A stretch of DNA of 64,000 nucleotides, from the NCBI GenBank assembly GCA_027604005.1, contig JADGJT010000048.1, positions 25,383-89,382 of the forward strand, read 5' to 3'. The position numbers and the translations under genes are program-made. Every line of letters starts with the position of its first letter. The first letter of the stretch is position 1. This document shows positions 18,170 to 30,700 of the stretch, in pieces. The stretch comes from Dinochytrium kinnereticum (Eukaryota > Chytridiomycota > Chytridiomycetes > Chytridiales > Chytridiaceae). A model generated the notes under the pieces. That model was not told where the DNA came from, did no database searches, and saw only the letters and a list, made by a program, of their open reading frames with translations.

Positions 18170-21102
18170 TCAGTCGTCTTCCTCCTCAGCTGTTTGGAAC
18201 CACTCAATGAGCGGTTCACACCTCTTCTTAACTCCCTCGCTGATGACTGAGCCTTGGCACCACCTCATAAAGGAGTCCTCCTCCACAAGATCAGCATCGT
18301 ACAAGCTCTTGAAGACCACTGCGGCCTTTTTGAGGAGCCCAGCGCTTCGCTGCATAGCCTTATCCCAGGCTTTTAGAAAGGCGATCTGATCGGACGCCGA
18401 CCGAATGTACTAAAAGGATGAGGCAAAAAAGGAGGATTAGATGGCAAAGAAGGACAAATTTAAAATACTGACCTGCTGGAAAAACTTGACCCTAGCCTGG
18501 AACTTGGCCACGGTGAAATCATCATCGAAAAGCGAAGGAAGGAGCACATTGAAGAGTTGCTGCTTGGTCAAATCATGCTTGAACTCGATCCTCGTAATCT
18601 CCTTCGTTTCCTCTGTGATCGTCCTCCCACCCTCCGGGGCTGACTTGAAGTATTTGAAAAGCTCTGTGACGAGGGTTTCCTCTAGCTTTGAGTACTTTGC
18701 CGTTGGGACCGACGAGGTGGCTGGGAGAGAGGAAGGCGTTGTTGCGGGGCTCCCACCGCTTGTGGCAGAGGCGTCAACGGAGGCGGGAGTGAGAGCTGGG
18801 GAGCCGGTTATTGAAGAAGGGTTTGCGGGGCCAGTGTCTGAAGTGCCTTGGCTGTGAATTTTCATTTTGATGTTAGATGCATGAAACGTACCGAGATCTT
18901 TAGATCAATGACAAAGAAGGGAGGGACCAATGAACCAACGATGAGTAATATTGCTTACGTCACGTTCATAGGAGCGTCAATCTCCACTACCCTGAGGTTC
19001 TTCTTTCCCGTCTGACAGAAAAAGCGAGGAGACAGCGATAATCATCATCGAATGAAAATGGCACCGGAGGAATAGAATTATAAAAGCAAATAATTAGAGG
19101 TAATTCCAAAAGCTTAACAACAAAACACAGAGCTTACCTTATCCCTATCATTCATGAGATCCTTCAAAGAAATGTTATCATTCTTCTTCCCTCCAGCCTT
19201 AACAACCTTCACCGCCCCATTCAAAGCGCCAGGTGGCAGCGGGTTCGACACAGTAGTATGGGACGGTCCCTCGTCCTTAGCCTCATCAGTTTGAGCAACA
19301 AAAGCAACAGGGGTGGGACGAGTCCTAAGCTCCTCGGGGGAATGAGCAAAGTTGCAACGAGGACCGTACTGACAGAAATTCTCTTTCACGAATCGTTCAC
19401 AGAGACGGGTCTTGTAGAGAGGATTTTCGGGGCCCTCGTTCTTTTGGTCCTGTTCGCCACCAAAGGTTGCGCGATCACGGAGCTCGGGCTATTAGAGATG
19501 ATCAGATTGTGTCAAGTGGGTTTCTTTAGGAAAGACATTCGTCTTGTCCAAATTCGACAAAGAAAATAAAAAGCTCAAAAAAACGAGAGAATAAACCCTA
19601 CCGTTCCGTGAGCAAAAGTACATCTTGAACCGTAAGGACAGGCGCCCTCGGTCTCAAACCTCTCACAAAGTCTCGTCTTGTAAAGAGGGTTATCGGCTAC
19701 CGAACCCCCAGCCTCATCACCCTTCCCACCCCCATAAGCAGCAGCAGCCGCAATCTGAGCAGGAGTAACTACGGCCCCAGTCCTCCAATTAACTTTTGAC
19801 CCATTGGGAGCAAACACCAATCTCCTCTCCACACTCTTTTCAGAGGCACCAGCGAGGGGCCCGCCACCCCGTGAGACAACGTTCCCATCTTCACCAATTG
19901 ATAGCGACATTGATCTTCCTCCATTCTTGCTGGCACCATTTGAAGGCGTAGCGCCTCCAACCCCTGCAACGCCGTAAGAGGCCTGGCTGCCGCGCCCTCC
20001 TGTAGGATGATCCCGGCGACCTCTTCCAACCGTCGGTTCATCCAGTTCGTCATTACCGGCACGGCCTCTATGACCATTAGCATTACGGCGACGGTCGCTT
20101 CCTGCCGACCCGGGGTTACGTCTGTCGCCTGAAGCCTGACTCGTCATATGCTGGCCTTGCGGACCCTGGGACTTGTCCATGCTGTTTGGCGACGCGCTTA
20201 AGCCAGGTAGTGAGCCTTGACGGACTACCGATGGCATGAGAGCGGGAGCACGTGTTTTGAGCTCTTCGATGTAGGTGTTGGCCTGGCGAAGAGCGTCTTG
20301 CATGTTTTTGTACATAACTTTGTCAATTGCCTGGGTTTCAAATGATTGAGTCAGCGTTTATGAAGAAGACTCATTAACAAGGAGGGAATGGCGATGCCGT
20401 TCTGGCCGATATCTAACCTGTTGAAGGGGAAGCCATGCCATGTTTAACCCAACAAGGCCGCTGGGAATAATCCGCTCGCGAGAGGCGATGGAAGCCACAA
20501 AGAAAGCTACATGTTTAGGGGTAGTTCCTGACAAGTACTATCGACAAAAGTAATGTATGTATCAGTGAGGATTTTAAAATCCAGACGAAATAGCCGAAAT
20601 AAGAGCATGTGCTTTCATATCAAAAAATAAACACCTTAATTTCGATACGGAAAGATGAGTCAGAGATGAGAATGCTTTTTGCGGAAAGACCGGTGATGTT
20701 GATTATTTCTCGGAGGGCACACCTTGAAAGAAGAGGTGCTTGGTTTAAATATTTGATTGTCGAAGACGAAAAAAGGATTTGTATAAAAGAAGTAGATGAC
20801 TCACTTGACCTCGTCTTCGTTTCCAATAACTTTTCCTTTGGGGGGAGCCCAATGGCGTTTACCGGAAAATGAGTCGTTTATTAAATAAAACTCGGTGGAT
20901 CGCTTCCAAACGCATTAGGATTACATTCAAAAAAATAAAACAAAATTTGGAGAAAGCGTATTGTAAACTCACCTGGATCCGATACAAAATAATACCTGCA
21001 GGCAAAAATGGTCATTCGTGATTAGCTTAAGAGTCAAATCAAAAATGAAGAACGAAGCTCGGGATGTTAGAGTTACTCACCAGCATATCTTCCACCCTCC
21101 AT
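18170..21102 (-). CDS. Nudix (Ap4A hydrolase-like) - tandem CCCH - W2 (eIF5C) fusion protein
   Basis: Ten exons (complement): 21081-21102, 20973-20995, 20805-20902, 20635-20722, 20418-20537, 19602-20330, 19138-19488, 18959-19011, 18473-18851, 18170-18409; total 700 residues. N-terminus MEGGRYAGIILYRIQ, then KRHWAPPKGKVIGNEDE and CALREIINITGL, the Nudix box (residues 38-60), and PKHVAFFVASI...NMAWLPLQQAID, the second half of an NUDT2-like fold. In the box GX5EX7REUXEEXGU the first Gly, Glu, RE and final GL are present but the metal-binding EE pair is Asn-Ile, so hydrolysis is doubtful. Two CCCH fingers (CX8CX5CX3H), each introduced by NPLYKTRLCERF, resemble TTP/Tis11 RNA-binding fingers. The C-terminus is a W2 domain (LFNVLLPSLFDDD, EEDSFMRWCQG, CEPLIEWFQTAEEEDD). 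Suggests an mRNA-bound adaptor to the translation machinery; the fold calls are firm, the role is inferred. The exon 3 acceptor (20902) has an in-frame alternative at 20890. Confidence 0.87.
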
Positions 21103-22586
21103 TCAATATCCCTCTCGGGAGTTAATTATTAATTAAGGGAAACGGCGACACGGAAAGGATGAAATCAATAAGTTGCGTCTCTCGTCTGGCCCAGGCGAGT
21201 CTGCATGAATGAGGTCAAGACAGGTGCAAGAGAATAGATAGTCAGGAAGTTTCATGAAAAACAGAGGTGCCAAAGATCTACTGGGGAAGTGCAGGGAAGC
21301 GGATCCACGATCCTTTCTGCCATCACACTGAAGGTCCTCTTTATGATAATCTGCTAAGAATCTTCCGAGGTCGCCATTTCCTTTCATCAACTGCATCTGA
21401 CGATGACTATCTACTGTAAGCTGGAGGCAGGAGGGCGAGGGAGAGACTAGGCGGTTGAGAGGTCGAATGCCGATGATCAAGGCCATCATATAGCGCCTTA
21501 ATTGATAAGACAATGTCGGGGCCTGCCGTGACCTCTTCCCTTCAACTTGCTGATTACAAAGGCCCCACCCATCCATCAAGATGACCGTTGAGACATATCC
21601 CCACAAACCAAAGCTAGGCAAGCTCCATCCAGGAATAGCATCCCATCAGAGGTCCTTAGCATATATGAGGATGTCGCCGTGACAGCTATGCGTATTCTGA
21701 TGCGGCGATGCGCAGGTGCAGGGTGGGGGAGGTGCCAGTTGCTCATCAACTCACTGTGGTGTGTGGTCAAGTTTACAACTGTTTCGAGATTTTTCGTCTT
21801 CCTTTTTTTTGGGGAATGCAGGGAATGGATCGCCACTCTGGCCCCTGCTGCAAGGCACAGACAGACACTGCACAGTCACGGGCAGCTACTGGCAGCTCGC
21901 CTTCGGGCAATGAAGCTGCTGCAGTGTTTGATAAAGACGGCTTTGGAGCACGGGCGGCTTGACGCCGTCCAGGCTCAGAACACATTCCCAACACTTCTAA
22001 GGGCCTATGTACATCCTCCTCGCGTTGAGGCAGCTTCAAAATAACATTGACTGATAGTAATCCCCCGTCGCGTCGCTCACCCCTGTGTTTCCCGGTTCTC
22101 ATCCTCCCCTTCTGGACCTTGTCGTGGCCTGGGGAAATGCAGCCGCATCAGCTGCCATGCGGAATCGCAGCGTGAGCACTGGTGCTTCGAGGAGGATGAG
22201 CGGCAGGCTGCTGAGGCGTCATGTCCTTTGGTCGCTCCTCATCCCTTGCTTGTTCGCCTCGCGGTTCCGTCAGGATCCATCGATCCATGTGCTGCTTGAC
22301 TCGGCCACAAACCCCACACACTAGGCCCAGCTTTGCGGAAGCAGCCGCTGACCCGCCGGTGCCTTCCCGCTCGCATTAAGGTTTGGGCGGTGCCGGGTGC
22401 CAGGGCCCTGGATTTGCCAAATCCAAATCCCAATTTGAGGCTCCGATCAACAAAAAAAAAAAAAAAAAAAAAAAAAGCAAGCGCTAAGCAGGGCAAATCA
22501 GAAGATCTCAACCACACAGCCCGCGCTGCTGCAAACCAACCAACCTACAAGGCAGGCTGCGTTGCGTGGTGAAGGCATCGGATACC
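21103..22586. other. Divergent promoter region, 1.5 kb
   Basis: Between the start of the Nudix-CCCH-W2 gene and the start of the Ser/Pro-rich gene. Several frames of 60-160 codons overlap on both strands without domains. An A homopolymer of about 25 bp lies near 22451-22476, close to the + strand gene start. Nothing supported as a gene. Confidence 0.5.
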
Positions 22587-24934
22587 ATGTCAGCGACGCA
22601 CACTGCTGCTGCCGACAACGCCGTCGTCCCTGCCGTCGTGCTGAACGAGCAGCAGAATGCCCCAAGCAGGTTCAAGACCAGGGCTGCTGCCCGGCTCCCC
22701 AGCCGCATCAACATTCCGTCCATCTCCATCTCATCCTATCCGTCGCCGTCTGCCCCGCAGTCCACCGTCATCTCACGGCAACGGTCCGCCAATGCCCCTC
22801 CGTTGCCCCCTTCGCCTCTGAGACAGGTGTCAAGCGTTGGTGGGGATGGTAAAGCTGGGCAGGCTGTGCCATCGCCATCTTCCTCCTCGTCAGCCACCCC
22901 GACAACACAGACCATCTTTCTTCTGGACAATGAGGCCCATTCCACTCTTCGGCCATCATCCAGTCAAGCAGTTCTCACAGATTCGTCTTGGTGGGGCAGC
23001 CGACCGCATTCACCTGCGGTCTCATCTGGCGTACACTTGAACCGCTCTTCGTCTCCGCTTACTCCAGATGTTTTTTCCCCTAACCTCCCCCCGTCGCCCA
23101 TTCCCTCCACTCCGAGCCCGACCACTGCGGTCATGCCGAATGCCCCGCATTCATTTCTGCCACCAACCTCAGCCTCGCCAACATCACCATCCTCATCGAC
23201 CTTTGCCTTACCTCTAAACAAGAAAAGGTCGAACCTCAACTTTAGCTTTCGTCTGCCATACTCCCCTTCGCATGCATTATCACCGTCGCCCCTTCCCGAT
23301 GCAATCTCTCCTTGGCCGTCCTCAAGGAGATCCAAGCATTTTGACGAAGAACATCATGGTGTTGCTCAAGAGACTTCACCCACCTCACCCCGACCACATT
23401 CCGAGGTACTGAAGCGGATTGTTTCAAAGGCCAGTGGCCTTTTTTTACGAAAGTTTCGGAGCCAGCAGGTTCTTTCCAACGATTTAAAGCACCACAAGAA
23501 CTCCCAGTACACCCTGGCAGCGAATGGATCCAAGGTCTCCAAACCATCCGATCACGTTCATGAAAGCACATCAAGCCCCCACTATCGAAATTCATTTTCA
23601 GGTTCTCTACCCTGCATTGCTGTTCCCTCTCCTGTGAACGGGAAGATTGAATGGGATGATCTCAAATGGGAATCTGATAGTCTGCCCATTTCGCCACGCA
23701 CCACGTCGCTTATTGACAGCCGAGTCCGCTCCGGAGAGGCTTTAGAGGAGGAAAGCTTTATTGAGTTCCATAGGCATCGAGATAGAAACCATTTTGCTTC
23801 ATCGGAGCTTTTGCCATCCGTATCATCTTCAACGGCCGCTCTAAGTGTTCCGTTTGGCACCCCGTTACCTATGGAAAGAAAAGATGATAAGGACGGGGAG
23901 AACTTGTATTTTCATCCCTCCGCCACCTCTTCTGAACACCGTCAGGCGGAGAAAAATGTAAGCAATGTTATCAAGATTTCAGATAGTGGTTTAAGCTCAT
24001 GCTGGAGAAATTCCTGTCATTGCTTGGCCTGTGAGCAGGTCCGGGCTTACCTTGAGGTGAGAAGGCTTCGCAATTATCCCTCTCTATTACTTGACATTAA
24101 CGGTCTATTTTATAGGTGGCCACACAGCGTGAAAATAGACTCAGGACCCTTCGATCCCATTCTGCCATTTCGACTGTTGATAGATTGAAAAGCTACACAT
24201 TCCCTATACTAGTCCCTCACAATTCCTTAACGCCGGAGTTGGCTTCAGTCACTGACATCTGCGATATTACGCGCGCTGCCGACACTGGAAGCAATATCCT
24301 TGAGTCTCTCAGCCGCAGCCCTGGGGTTGAGAATACGCCTGTCGCCGCTACTACAGAAGGCTGGTCATCTTACGCTGATCCGAAGCTTGCATTGGACTTT
24401 AGCTGGAAAGAGGCATGCTCTCCTGGGTGGGAGTTGCCACAGTTACGGCGTGGTCGGTCTATATCGGCCAGCACAGCAGTATTGTCTACCCAGACCCAGT
24501 CGGAGCAAGCACGATCATCGCGGGACGAAGATAGGATAGGGCTCATGTCTACGGCTTCTCATGAGACGGTTCTTTCTCCTCTACACAACCTCTCTATTAT
24601 CAATCTGCCGCAGAGGCCATGCCATTCAACCTCCATGGTTACGCCTCTTTATGCCATGTCCTCACCTTCATCCTTAGACACCGCTCTGGCAACAACTGCA
24701 TGGATACAGCCGGCCCCAGGGATACCTATGTCGACATTACCAAATGTATGCGGGCTATCCGATTCAATGCATTCAACGAGCAATTCAACATTACCTGCTC
24801 AGCGCCCTTCATCCTCTCGCTGTCGATCTGAATCATGGTCTGGAGTGGCACGTTCAGGGTGGATCGGTAACAATGCGACTTTCGGTTGGGGGCTCTTACG
24901 ACCCCCTTTCAAGGAAAGCAGAGGACAAAAGTGA
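22587..24934 (+). CDS. Ser/Pro-rich, mostly disordered protein of unknown function
   Basis: Two exons, 22587-24056 and 24116-24934, joined in phase 0 at LEVRAYLE/VATQREN; 762 residues. The ATG at 22587 (MSATHTAAADNAV) is the first in frame. Most of residues 1-330 are Ser/Pro/Thr-rich with basic patches, e.g. NKKRSNLNFSFRLPYSPS. The only ordered-looking segment is around SCWRNSCHCLACEQVRAYLEV, three clustered cysteines next to a short helix that crosses the intron. No membrane segment or signal peptide. I do not recognise a family; many SP/TP sites would suit a phosphorylated scaffold, but that is a guess. Confidence 0.68.
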
Positions 24935-25424
24935 AGATTCTTAAAAAAACTTTGGCAAGCACGGATTGGAGCGAGCCTCTCTTTAGGGGTCCATGCTTCT
25001 GCAAGTTGCCGTGGATGCTATAATATAACTGTACCATTGTGAAATGATTCACAGCACCTTTAACTCTGTCCCCAATGACTTTAAGTTCCCTTGAGATAAC
25101 ATAACCAAAGTCTGTTTCGACCAAAATTGCAAGGATCACCCTGCTGATGAGAAATGGATCGCAAGTGGTTCCAACTGTGTGGCGAGAATACTCTCCTGGC
25201 GTTGTTACGGCATTTGACAATGGCTAAGGCTGACGATCCCGATCATCCTCTGAATGAGATTTGCAATAAGCCGTGGCTTTGTTCAGCTTCAAAACCCCAC
25301 GAATGATGGAACTGTTGGAAACGACTTTCGCCAGTGTAGAAAAGCGTTAAAGGGTGAGCTGGGGAAAAGAACACGTCTTTTTAGCTTGCACATTTCCCAG
25401 CTCTGACTGACTGACTGAAAAAAG
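24935..25424. other. Intergenic spacer
   Basis: About 490 bp between two rightward genes. A 103-codon minus-strand frame (24909-25220) overlaps the end of the upstream CDS and shows no domain. Direct repeats of ctgactga occur just before the next ATG. Confidence 0.5.
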
Positions 25425-27595
25425 ATGGAAAGGGAAACGGTGAACTCCAGCCTGCTAAAGCCATCGTCTGAATTCAATGCCCCGACAGCAAGCAAGGACT
25501 CAGCTGGAGCATCGGGCTTTGCCAGGCGGATGGCAGGTGGATTGCGATCGTATCTCAGCTCGGCTTCCATTCGAATGAGATCAAAGGGGGATGAAAATGA
25601 CGATGAGGAGAATGAGAGGCTTGACAAGAGAAATGGTGATGATGATGAGAACGGTTTGGCTCCCAAACGCATGGCAGCTAGACCAGGGATGACTTCGAGT
25701 ATATCAATCGGGATGTCAAGATGGCCCCACGCGAGGGAGTTGAGTGAGACATTTGGTTTAAAGATGCGATACGTTTCATCCATCTTGGCTGTGGCCTGTC
25801 TGAATGGTGTTCTCATCATATTTGCTTTGCTCCTGGCAAAGGGGGCCACCATCAAGCTGTCGCCCACCATGGTGCATTATGCGGGTGGTGTCATTCTCGA
25901 GCTCGTATTGCTTCTCACCAATTCTATGACCGTTTTCGCTGTCGACCTCGGCGTCAGTATCTTTCTCGCCATCATGCTCACATCAAGAGGGTACAGTATG
26001 GCCGCTTGTGGGTTCATGCAAACCGCTCCGTTTATGCGACTCTCCTTCACCAACGAGCTCTCTTTAAATTCACCCTGCAGAAAGACCCTCGAAAGAGTAG
26101 CGTTCACTTGGATTCTTCTCGAGTCGCTCAAGCTCGTCTCTCCGCTTGGCGCCACCGGCTTGGACGCGAAACAGGTCCGCGTTGTCTCCTCGACGTCAAA
26201 CTGTATTGTCTTTGATGGCACTTCCCTGAGGGACAGGAACTTCCCTACCTTCTGGAGCGCCGCGGGAGTCGCCGAGTTCATCTACGGCACTGCATTAGGG
26301 TGTATGCGATCAGAATTCCCTTGCACTGATGAGGGGTCTGAGTTTGTGTTTGGGCCCCAGCTTAGTGGTGTTATAGGAGATGGGGATACCATCGTTGGAA
26401 GTGGCTATCATATGTGGATCACGTCTCATTGCACCTGCCACAATGTCACCAGTCCTGATGTTGTGCGATCTGGTGTTCTGACTGCAACAGATGTTGCGGC
26501 CATCATGCCGGTCCTTAACCAGTCAAATCACTTTGTGATGCTCTCTTCAAATGTGACTAGCTCTCCAGCTTCAAACACTGTATCGTTTTCAATTATCCCG
26601 GGGAATATCAGAACTTGCGGTGGTCTTCGTGCAGAGGTTATGCCAGTCTGCTACACTGAGATTAAGAACCTCAGCGACGTCACAGTTGTTAGCACCTTTT
26701 TAACTGATGGTAAAGCCACTTCTGCCATACCCAAAGCACTATAATAACTATTGCTTCAGGTACCACGGCTTCCATCGCTCTTGTTGACTCTCAGGTTCGC
26801 GAGTTCTTAGGAACCCAATTAACCCACACGTCGGTAATGGGAACCGTCATGTCGAGCATCATGACACCAGGCAAACCGTACGTTCTAACGGGAGCCGTCC
26901 CAGGGATGATCAATGCTATCCTTTATTGGACCAGCTCCGACCTGATCGGCGTTGATCCCACTCTTCAGGATGCGGGAATTGAGACGATGGTCAGCATCTT
27001 ATTGAGGGCAGGAATTCAGAGGAACTTTAAAACACGTGGAAGTTCTTGCCCAAAACAGCAAGCCGTCTCCGACACATCTTTTGTCATCCTTCGTGATTGG
27101 AGCGTTCAGAGCATTTTGGTCACGGCTGCGATCCAAGTGAGTTGGGAATAAGAAAGAAGAAATCCATCCATGCTAATCAAATTCCGATTTCGATTTTAGA
27201 CGGGAATGTCAGTCATAGCCTTGCTCTTGTCCCTCCTGTGGCTCTTTAGGTCGTCCCCTATCCTTCCAGCCTTGCAGGCAATCAGAAACCCGTCTTTCTT
27301 TATGACCCTGCTTGGTGACTCCCCGTTTGGTATCAACCTGCAGGGGACAGGTAATGCGCCGAGACACGTTATCTGGCAGAATTTGGACCTTGTGGTGAAA
27401 ATTGGTGAAAACGTTGAGACTTTGGATGAGAATGTTGGTCGCATCAAAATGGAGAGGTATGTTTTTGCTTATTTCAGGTTTATGTTATTTGACATTATGG
27501 TTTGGTCTGAGGTTTCATATCTGACTTTGTATTGTTTCATGCGTTTTAGGGCGAAGCTGGTGAGAGCATTAAAAAATGGAAGAATTTACGCTTGA
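25425..27595 (+). CDS. Membrane protein with large ectodomain, unknown family
   Basis: Exons 25425-26709, 26760-27136, 27200-27456, 27550-27595; sums to 654 residues. The N-terminal ~120 residues are cytosolic and charged (DENDDEENERLDKRNGDDDE). Hydrophobic segments follow: SSILAVACLNGVLIIFALLL and a paired stretch from VHYAGGVILELVLLLTNSMT to VDLGVSIFLAIMLTS. Then comes an ectodomain of about 400 residues with Cys-rich HCTCHNVTSPD and several NxS/T sites. A final membrane segment, TGMSVIALLLSLLWLFRSSP, precedes a short tail. The gene converges on the myosin gene with only 136 bp between stop codons. The plan resembles lineage-expanded fungal surface proteins of unknown role; I assign no function. 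Confidence 0.75.
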
Positions 27596-27731
27596 TGGGT
27601 TCTCCACATTTCTCGACACTTTGTACAATAATTATTGACTTACTCAATCACTTATTTATTTCTATTTATTATAATAAATAACCTCCTTGGTGGCAATGAA
27701 TAATTTGAAACTTGATGATAGAGTACATCTC

Positions 27732-30700
27732 TTATGGCACCATCACTTGCCAGAGGGCACCGCTGACTCGGTTCACGGTTAATGCGGCTTGTCCCTCATT
27801 CTTCTTAAAGTTGAGGACATTCTTCTTGCCACCGACATTGAAAGGCGTCCTATAGAAAAGAGCAGAGAATCAGACGAGGAATTATGCATCCGAAACCACA
27901 ATTTCGGGGAAGAGTGAAGAATTCTTGTGTCAAGACAGAACAAATCCACTCACTGAAGTCCAATATCAATTCTTATCGCCTTCCCACCCCCCTTTCCAAC
28001 AAGCCCCAACTTGCTCACAAACTCAATCTCGAACCCGTCGCACCTTACTACAATATCCCCCTTTGACTTTCTGCCAGTATTTGAGAAAAGGTGGAACACT
28101 ATAATCCCATCTGCTAGGGACGATAGCGAGACATCCACAATCTCTTGCAGAGGAACTGTCTCCTTTGATGAGAGATTCTTGCTATTTAGTAAATGGAGTG
28201 TGGTTGGCGTCAAGGCTAAGATACGAGGTGCGTCTTTGCTTGGGTTGTGCCGGTGTAGCTTGACACAATTGACCGAGGTTAGAAGGGGCTCTGAGTTGCA
28301 TAAATTGAATATTTATTATTGATTTTGGTTAATTGGGTTGGTTTGCGAGAGTTGAACAACAAACCTCCGTTAGATATTTGCCGCCATTTTGAAGCATCTG
28401 AGGTTGTAAGCCCCGCTCTGTCAGTGACAAACCCAACCTTTGTACTATTTTCGATACATTAGTACATATAAGAGAAACAATATAGCCAACTAACCTTAAC
28501 GCGTAGCTCTCTTTTCCCTTAAAAATATCAAAAGCCATCACTTTCCATCTCATGTAATCTCTCCTTTCATCGCCGAGGGATTTTCTGTAATTGCGTGCAA
28601 GAATCCTATCATATGTGACCCTAAGCGTCTCAGCCAACATCTTCATGCCCCTCCCGCCAGGAGTTTTCGGCCATTTCATCGTTCGCCAATGTGGACCTGC
28701 CGCCTCCATGCGCTCTTTCAATGTAGCTAAGTAGCGGAGATTCCTGTGACGTCGCCAGTTACGCTGGATCACCGTAGCTGCGTATTTGGGAATCCGGATG
28801 CGTTTATGCTTGACAAATTTGCGAGCCTAGTGGAGAAGGAGATTAGCACTTAGGATGGTGATTTTTGGACCCTAACCTGTCTTCCTCTGGCAAGTTTTTG
28901 GAAGAGGATAGCGCCCTTTTTCATTGCGATGTAATGATTTTCATGCTAGATTGGGATTTGAGTGAGGAGTTAATAAAAAACATCACAATTTTTATGTATT
29001 ATAAAGTCTCTACCTGGTGCCTTCTGATATTCGCTTGAAGTTTAATCATCAGCAAACGAGTCCTTAAAAAGTTTGAGCGATGTTTGTAGGCTAGCCAGCG
29101 AGCTCGAATTCTCGTTGCCAAACGATGTTTCGCCTGGTTTCTTGCATTTTCAAGGCTTACAAGCTATATGATAATTACTAAAATATTAGAAAAGGCATCA
29201 ATCTACCGTGGACGGATTCCTAATGAAAACTTTTGTCTTTCCGATCCTCCACTCGCTGGGTGCAATTTTGAGGGCCCCCAAGACTGCTTTAATTCCCTCA
29301 ATGACTAAATCGGAATCACCCGAAACTGGGTCACCATTCCACTTTGGCCAAGTCAACGGAGAGAGCATTTTGAATCTATCCAGGAATTTGCCATACTTTT
29401 GTCTATAACAGAATCCTGACCTTCGAACTCGTATGCTCTCCTGAAGCCCCAGATATCGGATTTGGTGAAGCACGAGGTCAGGCTCAAACATGCCAGACTT
29501 TTTGGAAGCGTTTGGTTTGAGACAACGGATGTAGTGGGGATTCTTGCTCATTAATAACTCAATGAGAGATGACATTGATGCCTTCATAAGGTTGTGTTAT
29601 TTGGGTTGTCGCGATATCAGAGAAAGTATTACCTTGAACTGCGATCCCAAAGTCTCTGGACGCTTTGAAGAGATACTGATAGAATTATCCTCTACGCCAG
29701 TATTCGTAGCCCCATACATCTCCCGAACTATGGGTCTGGAACTGGTAGATGCCAAGTTAAGAAGGTCTCGATACAAAAGGTCCTTGTTTTTCTCCAAAAA
29801 CCCATCAACACAGTATGATACGTCGCCAGCATAATGATGGATAAGAAAAACATCTGGTGGAAGGCGAGATGTACGAGGGTTCTTTTCCCGAGAATCAAAG
29901 TGCTTGTGGCTTGCAACAATCCCATTCAACTTAGAGAGGAAGGTGGTATCGGTGTTTTCGCTCATAGTGCATTCGTCATCCAGCACGGCCAGAATTCCAG
30001 TTCGTTTCTTAAATGAATTGTTAGGGAGAGAACTTAAGGAAGACATACAGATTCAATCAAGTCGCAGATGACCGCGTTATTGAAGTACTTAATTTCCGTC
30101 CATTCGATTCCCTTTTATTCATTAAGCATGGGAGTAATTTCATGAGAGATTTCCCCACCTCTTTGGCGTACTCTTCTTGTTCAAGTTTCAAAGTCAACTC
30201 GATAAAGAGTTGCTGAAGCTTTTCGTTGCAATAATTGATCATTAACTGCTCGAATCCATTCCGTTGCATAATCTCAAATCCATAAATCTTTTTTGAAATA
30301 AGTTAGCTTTCCCATAACTCTCTAATCAATTCATTACATCAAGGACCCCAATCACATTTCGTCTAATGGTTTTATCAGACTTTGAATTGATGTGATCGTT
30401 AATCTTTTTCACGAGCCAACTGAATAGACGGCCATACAGGGATTTTGCTAGAGCATCTCTAGCGAATACAGCCTGTAAGCAAGTTTTAAGTTCAACTCGT
30501 TGGTGACTTTCTGAACAAATAGAGGAAAACGAAAGCACATTTACCTGTTCTGGGCTCAGGGGGACAGAGATAACTTTTTTCGTTGCAGGATCATTAATTG
30601 ATCTGTATGTTAATCCTTTAGCAAATTCTTCGGTCGGCATCCCTAATAAAGATGCAACCCGAGGGAGAACTAATCGTGAAGGTTAAAATTCAGCAAACCC

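Noticed and set aside
20609..20872. Plus-strand 87-codon frame
   Set aside because: It is antisense to the Nudix exons, whose conserved box is on the minus strand.
22441..22480. Poly-A run as a retroelement tail
   Set aside because: No target-site duplication, no upstream reverse-transcriptase remnant and no element body was visible.
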